Source: an uncultured Eubacteriales bacterium (GTDB taxonomy: Bacteria; Bacillota; Clostridia; Oscillospirales; Acutalibacteraceae). From it: 10,464 nt of DNA. The stretch spans positions 1 to 10,464 of the forward strand of contig CAKTXU010000032.1 of the NCBI GenBank assembly GCA_934630995.1, given 5' to 3'. The notes beneath the pieces were generated by a model that saw only the letters and a program-made list of their open reading frames with translations, was not told where the DNA came from and made no database searches. Made by a program: the position numbers and the translations under genes. This document shows positions 6,198 to 10,464 of the stretch, piece after piece. Numbering within the stretch: the stretch's first letter is position 1; each line of letters begins with the position of its first letter.

Positions 6198-8264
6198 TCA
6201 TTCCGCGGGCGCCGCTCCGACGGGGGCGCCCGCCCGATAAAATTGCATAACAGGGGTTCCGGACAGATCCACCTTGCCCGCCGCGGGCAGCACCCGGACG
6301 GCCAGGGTGTCGCCTCCGTCGGTTACCTCCACAAGCCCCGCCTCCCGCAGTATCTCCAGCGCCAGGCGCAGCTGCGGATAGGTCAGGCTTCCGCCCCCTG
6401 CGGCATGCATAAGCTGTTCGAGCGTTCCCCGCCATGCGTTTTTTGCCCGCAGGAACCGGTAGACGGTGCCAACCCTCTCCCGTCCGGGCAGCCAGGCCTG
6501 CGCCTCTTCCGGCAAAGCCTCCCGCCGCATGGCCCGGTCATAGGCCGCCAGGCCGCCGGTGACCTCTTCCTGCCGGGTGTCGGCATAGCGGATGTCCCGG
6601 GCGATGATGGAGAGGCTGACCGTTCCCTTGTATTCGTTGGCATCCAGCGTCACCGCCAAATGGATCAGGGAACCGCATTCGATGGGGAAATCCTCGGGAG
6701 CGACGCCGAAGCGCATCACCGACAGCCGCACCCCGTCCCGGGAGACCGACAGACGCAGATGCTTTCCGCCGCCCACCGGCACGATATTGTCGAGCTGCAT
6801 GTTGAACAAACCGAAAACCGGCGCGGGGTTTCCCGTGCCGAAGGGCTCCAGGGCGGCGAGGAGGCTCACCTTCTCCAAGTCCAGCTGAGAGGGGCGCAGC
6901 TTGCAGTCCAGCCGCAGCTCAGGCACCGGCATCACGGGGCAGGCGGAGGCGGCATAGGCGTTGACCGCCTGCCGGAATTCCCCAATCCTCTCCGCCGCCA
7001 GCCCGACGCCGGCGGCCAGCTCGTGCCCGCCGAAGCTGTCCAGCTGCGGTGCGCAGGCGGTCAGGGCCTTAAACAGGGAAAAGCCCTTGACGCTCCGGCC
7101 GGAGCCGCGGGCCGCCCCGTTCTCCACCGAGAGGATGATGCTGGGCTTGCCGTACCGTTCCGTGACACGGGAGGCGATGATGCCGATAACCCCCCGGTGC
7201 CAGCCCTCGCCCTCGATGACCAGGATCCGGTCGGCCAGCAGCGCCGGATCCCTATCCAGCCGCTCCAGAACCTGGGCGAGGATGGCGGTCTCCGCCGCCT
7301 GCCGTTCGGTGTTGAGCCGCTGGATTTCCTCCGCCAGCATTCGCGCCTCCTCCGCGTCCTCGCTGAGGAGCAGCCGCGCCGCCTTCTCCGGTGAGCCCAT
7401 CCGACCGGCGGCGTTGAGACGGGGAGAAATCATAAAGACGGCGGAAACCGAAGTCTGGGCCTTGCCCGTTCCGCCCGCCGCGTCGATCAGGGCAGCGAGG
7501 CCGGGGCGGGGCGCTTCGTTTATCTGTTTGAGCCCCCGGCGAACCAGTACCCGGTTTTCCCCAGATAGAGGCATCACATCGGCCAGGGTGCCGATGGCCG
7601 CCAGGTCGGCGTATCGCATGAGCACGCTTTCCTCGTCCCCCTCCAGGGCGCAGACCAGCTTGAAAGCCACCCCCACACCGGCGTAATCCTTGAAGGCGCT
7701 GCCGCAGTCCGCCCGGTGGGGATCCACCACCGCCACGGCGGCGGGCAGGATTTCCTGAGGCTGGTGATGGTCGGTCACCACCACGTCGATCCCTTTTTCG
7801 GCGGCGTAGGCCACCTCCTCGACGGCGGCGATGCCGTTGTCCACCGTGATGATAAGACTCGCGCCCGCCTGGGCCAGCCTGTCCACCGTTTCCTTGTGCA
7901 GGCCGTAGCCCTCGCCCTCCCGCTCCGGAATCTGGTAAAATACCCGGGCCTCCCGGGACACCAAATACGAATAGAGCAGCGCGGTGGAGGTGACGCCGTC
8001 CGCATCGTAATCGCCGAACACGGCGATCTGCTCTCCTGCGTCGATGGCCCGCTGAATGCGCTCCACCGCCACATCCATGTCCGCGAAGGAAAAGGGATCG
8101 TCGTTCAGCTCATTGCCCAGCAGGAATTCGCCCGCCTCCTCCGGCGTGTGGATCCCGCGGATCGTCAGCATCAGGGCCAGGAAGGGATGCAGGCCGCATT
8201 CCTCCGCCAGCGTCGCCGCCTCCTCTTTGTCGAGCGGCGGCACCGTCCAATGTTTAAAGCTCAT
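6198..8264 (-). CDS. recJ: Single-stranded-DNA-specific exonuclease RecJ
   Basis: 5'-to-3' exonuclease on single-stranded DNA that acts in recombinational repair, mismatch repair and base-excision repair. Using the ATG at 8264 the protein is 688 aa. DHH-family motifs are in order: GDYDADG (84-90), VDNG (141-144), TDHH (164-167), the region around DLAAIGTLADV (220-230), RLNAAGRMG (282-290), then GWHRGVIG (355-362) and the DHHA1-type GGHELAAGVG (412-421). The last 110 or so residues, beginning near a GRERVGTVYRFL segment, form an added C-terminal domain as in longer Firmicutes RecJ proteins. An in-frame ATG at 8333 would add 23 residues (MLNYKN...), but it overlaps the probable promoter and those residues are not RecJ-like. 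The ATG at 8264 has tandem GGAGG sites (8280-8276 and 8273-8269). First gene of the operon. Confidence 0.95.
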   Translation of the reverse strand: MSFKHWTVPPLDKEEAATLAEECGLHPFLALMLTIRGIHTPEEAGEFLLGNELNDDPFSFADMDVAVERIQRAIDAGEQIAVFGDYDADGVTSTALLYSYLVSREARVFYQIPEREGEGYGLHKETVDRLAQAGASLIITVDNGIAAVEEVAYAAEKGIDVVVTDHHQPQEILPAAVAVVDPHRADCGSAFKDYAGVGVAFKLVCALEGDEESVLMRYADLAAIGTLADVMPLSGENRVLVRRGLKQINEAPRPGLAALIDAAGGTGKAQTSVSAVFMISPRLNAAGRMGSPEKAARLLLSEDAEEARMLAEEIQRLNTERQAAETAILAQVLERLDRDPALLADRILVIEGEGWHRGVIGIIASRVTERYGKPSIILSVENGAARGSGRSVKGFSLFKALTACAPQLDSFGGHELAAGVGLAAERIGEFRQAVNAYAASACPVMPVPELRLDCKLRPSQLDLEKVSLLAALEPFGTGNPAPVFGLFNMQLDNIVPVGGGKHLRLSVSRDGVRLSVMRFGVAPEDFPIECGSLIHLAVTLDANEYKGTVSLSIIARDIRYADTRQEEVTGGLAAYDRAMRREALPEEAQAWLPGRERVGTVYRFLRAKNAWRGTLEQLMHAAGGGSLTYPQLRLALEILREAGLVEVTDGGDTLAVRVLPAAGKVDLSGTPVMQFYRAGAPVGAAPAE

Positions 8265-8323
8265 ACGCCCTCCGGCCTCCCATACCCGCCGCGCCGGGGC
8301 GCGGACAGGCACGATATTCTTAT

Positions 8324-8352
8324 AGTTTAGCATTTTTCGCCGCGGTATTCAA
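8324..8352 (-). promoter_or_regulatory. Probable promoter of the recJ-relA-dtd-MBL-hemZ operon
   Basis: On the minus strand TTGAAT (8352-8347) and TAAACT (8329-8324) are separated by exactly 17 nt; each matches 4 of 6 consensus bases. An overlapping TATAAG (8324-8319) is an alternative -10 with a poorer -35. The site lies directly after the ktrA terminator and about 60 bp before the recJ ATG at 8264. It would make the upstream in-frame ATG at 8333 unavailable in the mRNA. Score is moderate because neither hexamer is perfect. Confidence 0.45.
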
Positions 8353-8361
8353 CTCTTTTAC

Positions 8362-8395
8362 AAAAGGCCGCCCGTTCCTTGTGGAACGGGCGGCC
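8362..8395 (-). terminator. Strong intrinsic terminator after ktrA
   Basis: A perfect 13-bp inverted repeat, GGCCGCCCGTTCC (8366-8378) and GGAACGGGCGGCC (8383-8395), encloses a 4-nt loop. On the minus strand the hairpin is followed by TTTTG, the expected U-tract. It starts 22 bp after the ktrA stop. The plus-strand side lacks a T-run, so it should work for leftward transcription only. Confidence 0.92.
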
Positions 8396-8417
8396 TGCCA
8401 ATTAGTATATCTTCTTT

Positions 8418-9083
8418 TTATTTTCGTTTGCGGCGGATGTTGTTGAGCTTTTCCAGATCATTGTTCTCTCCGATGACCACCAGCACATCCCCATCGTGGA
8501 TCAGGTCATCGCCCTGAGGAGAGACACGGATGGTCTTTCCCGAGCGGATGGCCACCACGTTGATGCCGTTACGGCTGCGGAGATTGCTCTCCTTGAGGGT
8601 ATGGCCCACCCATTCGTCCAGCGCCTCGATTTCCATCAGGCTGTGGAGAGAGGACAGCTCCATATAATCGATAATATTTTCCCCCGCCAGGCTGCGGGCC
8701 AGCCGCGCGGCCATATCCCGCTCCGGGAAGATGACCTTGTCCGCCCCGATACGTTCGAGGATTTTCGCGTGCGGGGCGCTGCTGGCCTGAGCCACCACCC
8801 GGCCCGCGCCGTGATCCTTGAGGGCGATGGTGGCTAAGCAGCTGATTTCCACGTCCTTGATGCTCAGCACCACCACGTCGAAATTGCGCAGGCCCAGGGA
8901 ATCCAGGGCGTCGCTGTCCAGAATATCCGCTTGGATGGCGTGGGTGATGTCCTGGGCGATGTCCGCTACCTTTTCGCCGTCGCTGTCCACCCCCATGACC
9001 TCTACGCCCATGGCGGCCAGGGAGCGCGCCACATTGGCGCCGAACCGGCTGAGACCCAGAACCGCTATCTGTTTTGCAACCAT
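8418..9083 (-). CDS. ktrA: KtrA-type RCK subunit of a potassium uptake system (TrkA family)
   Basis: Cytosolic regulatory protein that forms a ring under the KtrB channel; nucleotide binding (ATP/ADP or NAD(H)) gates potassium flow, and in Firmicutes the C-terminal part often binds c-di-AMP. The 221-aa length and single RCK unit fit KtrA rather than the doubled TrkA of enterobacteria. The N-terminal Rossmann domain (about 4-120) has the loop GLSRFG (10-15), where the family usually has GLGRFG, and D33 at the end of the second strand. GADKVIFPERDMA (about 113-125) is the conserved linker region. RCK_C covers about 140-216, including SPQGDDLIHDGDVLVVIG. The ATG at 9083 has GGAAAGG upstream at about 10-nt spacing. 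It lies 51 bp behind ktrB and ends at a terminator, so the two are probably one operon. The gene could also be labelled trkA. Confidence 0.9.
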   Translation of the reverse strand: MVAKQIAVLGLSRFGANVARSLAAMGVEVMGVDSDGEKVADIAQDITHAIQADILDSDALDSLGLRNFDVVVLSIKDVEISCLATIALKDHGAGRVVAQASSAPHAKILERIGADKVIFPERDMAARLARSLAGENIIDYMELSSLHSLMEIEALDEWVGHTLKESNLRSRNGINVVAIRSGKTIRVSPQGDDLIHDGDVLVVIGENNDLEKLNNIRRKRK

Positions 9084-9134
9084 TTGTCGTCTGCCTTTCC
9101 GCGCGGAAGCCGCGCCGCTTGTATGGATGTGCGA

Positions 9135-10464
9135 TTACCCCACCATCATCCGATCCTCCGGATAGCGGATGACGTCCGCCTTGCCGGGGCCGCCGGACAA
9201 GGCCATGGATACGGTCAGCGGCCCGACCCGGCCCAGAAACATCGTGACGCTGATGAGCAGTTTGGAAACCACGCTCATATCCGGCGTGATCCCTCTGGTC
9301 AACCCCACCGTACCGAAGGCGGATACCGTCTCGAACAGGACGTCGGCCAGGGTTTCGGTATTACCCGCCGCCGCCTCTGCGGCGCTGATGACGACCACAT
9401 CCACCAGCACCAGGCCCAGGGCTATCGTGAATATCGCCAGGGCCCGGCGGACCAGCTGCTCGTTGAGGCGGCGGCTGAAGATGTTATAGTCCTGCTTGCG
9501 CCGCACCATGGCGCCCACGGAGAGCAGGACGATAAAAAAGGTGGTGGTCTTGATACCGCCGCCGGTAGAGGCGGGGGAAGCGCCGATGAACATATAGATG
9601 ATGCTGATCATCTGACCTGCCGGCGTCAGATTTCCCTGTCCGATGGTGTCAAAGCCGGCGGTCCGGAGGGTCACGGATTGGAAAGAGGCCGCCAGCACCT
9701 TCTCGGCCGGATTGAGGTCCGCCCGGCCCAGTGTCAGGGGATTGGCCCATTCCACCAAGCCGATGAGCAGGGCACCGGACAAAAACAGGAGTCCCGACAT
9801 GATGAGCACGACCCGGGAATGGAGGGTCAGCGCCCGGAACCGGCGATGCCTGACGATATCCAAAACCACGGAGAAGCCCATGCCTCCCAGGGTTATCAGC
9901 AGCATGATGGTGAGATTCACCACCGGATCGGCGACATATTCCTCAATGGAATTGGCATAGCCGAAGGGATCGAAGCCGGCGTTGCAGAAGGCGGATATGG
10001 CGAGAAAAACGGCGATAAACAACCCCTTGGCCGCCCCAAATTCCGGGATGAACCGGATTGCGAAAACAACGAAGCCCGCTCCCTCCACCGCCAGGGTGAC
10101 GAGGATGGCGTTGCGGACCAGGCGGACCAGACCCTGGAGGGTGTCGGCATTAAAGCTCTCCTGAATGACGAGCCGCTCCCGCAGGGAGATGCGTTTGCCG
10201 ATGGCTAAGAACACCAGGGACGCCATGGTCATGAAGCCCAGGCCGCCAATTTGGATGAGAACAATGATGACCACCTGTCCGAAAAGAGAGAAGGTCACGC
10301 CGGTATTCACCACCGTCAGGCCGGTGACGCAGACCGCGGAGGTGGCGGTGAACAGAGCGTCCACAAAGCCCAGGCTGTCCCTGTCCTTCGTTGCCACGGG
10401 AAGGGTGAGAAGCAAAGCGCCCAGCAGGACCACCGCGAAAAAACCGATGGTCAGGATTTTACCC
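9135..10464 (-). CDS. ktrB: KtrB/TrkH-type potassium channel subunit, N-terminus cut by window edge
   Basis: Integral membrane potassium (sometimes sodium-coupled) transporter subunit. The frame is open to the right edge; 442 codons are visible, and an internal GTG at 10433 should not be taken as the start because 10 further coding residues (GKILTIGFFA) match the family's first membrane helix. By family comparison about 15-25 residues are missing. All four pore-loop filter glycines are visible in the partial numbering: CVTGL (G48), CNAGFD (G163), LRTAGFDT (G270) and FGTVGLT (G387). The intramembrane gating loop after the third pore loop reads GASPASTGGGIKTTT (294-308); it commonly has SPGST. 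Hydrophobic helices alternate with these loops in the M1-P-M2 fourfold pattern. It is the partner of ktrA, 51 bp downstream. The annotation trkH is an equally common name. Confidence 0.92.
   Translation of the reverse strand, partial: GKILTIGFFAVVLLGALLLTLPVATKDRDSLGFVDALFTATSAVCVTGLTVVNTGVTFSLFGQVVIIVLIQIGGLGFMTMASLVFLAIGKRISLRERLVIQESFNADTLQGLVRLVRNAILVTLAVEGAGFVVFAIRFIPEFGAAKGLFIAVFLAISAFCNAGFDPFGYANSIEEYVADPVVNLTIMLLITLGGMGFSVVLDIVRHRRFRALTLHSRVVLIMSGLLFLSGALLIGLVEWANPLTLGRADLNPAEKVLAASFQSVTLRTAGFDTIGQGNLTPAGQMISIIYMFIGASPASTGGGIKTTTFFIVLLSVGAMVRRKQDYNIFSRRLNEQLVRRALAIFTIALGLVLVDVVVISAAEAAAGNTETLADVLFETVSAFGTVGLTRGITPDMSVVSKLLISVTMFLGRVGPLTVSMALSGGPGKADVIRYPEDRMMVG

Noticed and set aside
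4070..6250. Open plus-strand frame of 726 codons opposite relA
   Set aside because: The translation is low-complexity and rich in His, Gly, Gln and Asp, as expected from the reverse of a real gene. Rel on the minus strand has every domain intact.
6183..7394. Open plus-strand frame of 403 codons opposite recJ
   Set aside because: Antisense to well-conserved RecJ motifs, with no ribosome site or recognisable domain.
8265..8333. Upstream in-frame extension of recJ (23 residues)
   Set aside because: The residues are not RecJ-like and the ATG overlaps a probable promoter; the ATG at 8264 has strong ribosome sites.
8931..10208. Open plus-strand frame of 425 codons opposite ktrA and ktrB
   Set aside because: Very rich in His, Gln, Gly and Asp, with no domain. 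It is the shadow of two convincing potassium-uptake genes.
1..10464. CRISPR array, insertion sequence, prophage, tRNA/rRNA or defence-system genes
   Set aside because: No regularly spaced repeats, transposase or integrase motifs, or RNA gene were seen. Every long minus-strand frame is a known housekeeping family.

Overview
The window reads as an ordinary chromosomal segment of a GC-rich anaerobic member of the Firmicutes, most likely class Clostridia (Oscillospiraceae/Ruminococcaceae-like). The reasons are the gene order recJ - relA/spoT - dtd - MBL hydrolase - hemZ, which is a conserved Clostridia/Bacilli neighbourhood, the HemZ type of radical-SAM enzyme, a KtrAB-type potassium system, and strong Shine-Dalgarno sites. 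The taxonomic call is inference; no rRNA or other marker is present. Every gene I can support lies on the minus strand, so transcription runs from the right edge to the left edge.

Right part (10464-8366): a KtrB/TrkH-type potassium channel subunit, cut at its N-terminus by the window edge, is followed after 51 bp by its cytosolic RCK partner KtrA. The pair ends at a near-ideal intrinsic terminator with a perfect 13-bp stem.

Middle (8352-1281): a probable promoter just past that terminator drives a five-gene operon: recJ (ssDNA exonuclease), relA/spoT (bifunctional (p)ppGpp synthetase/hydrolase), dtd (D-aminoacyl-tRNA deacylase, TTG start), an MBL-fold glyoxalase-II-like hydrolase, and hemZ (radical SAM, heme-pathway family). 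Gaps are only 13-33 bp and two of the downstream Shine-Dalgarno sequences are built from the preceding stop codon, so translational coupling is likely. The operon closes with a second hairpin terminator about 47 bp after hemZ. The apt gene that sits between recJ and relA in many relatives is absent here.

Left part (1280-1): an AT-rich spacer of about 380 bp (part of it 37% GC against roughly 60-70% in the genes) has no supportable gene. It contains an extended -10 promoter leading into a uridine-kinase-family P-loop nucleoside kinase whose C-terminus runs off the left edge.

I looked for a novel system and do not see one. The second-look items are modest: the missing apt, the unassigned AT-rich spacer, a Gly-to-Ser change in the KtrA nucleotide-binding loop, a Gln-to-Asn change in the Dtd signature motif, a short nucleoside kinase without the N-terminal TGS part, and a hairpin beside the ktrA ribosome binding site.
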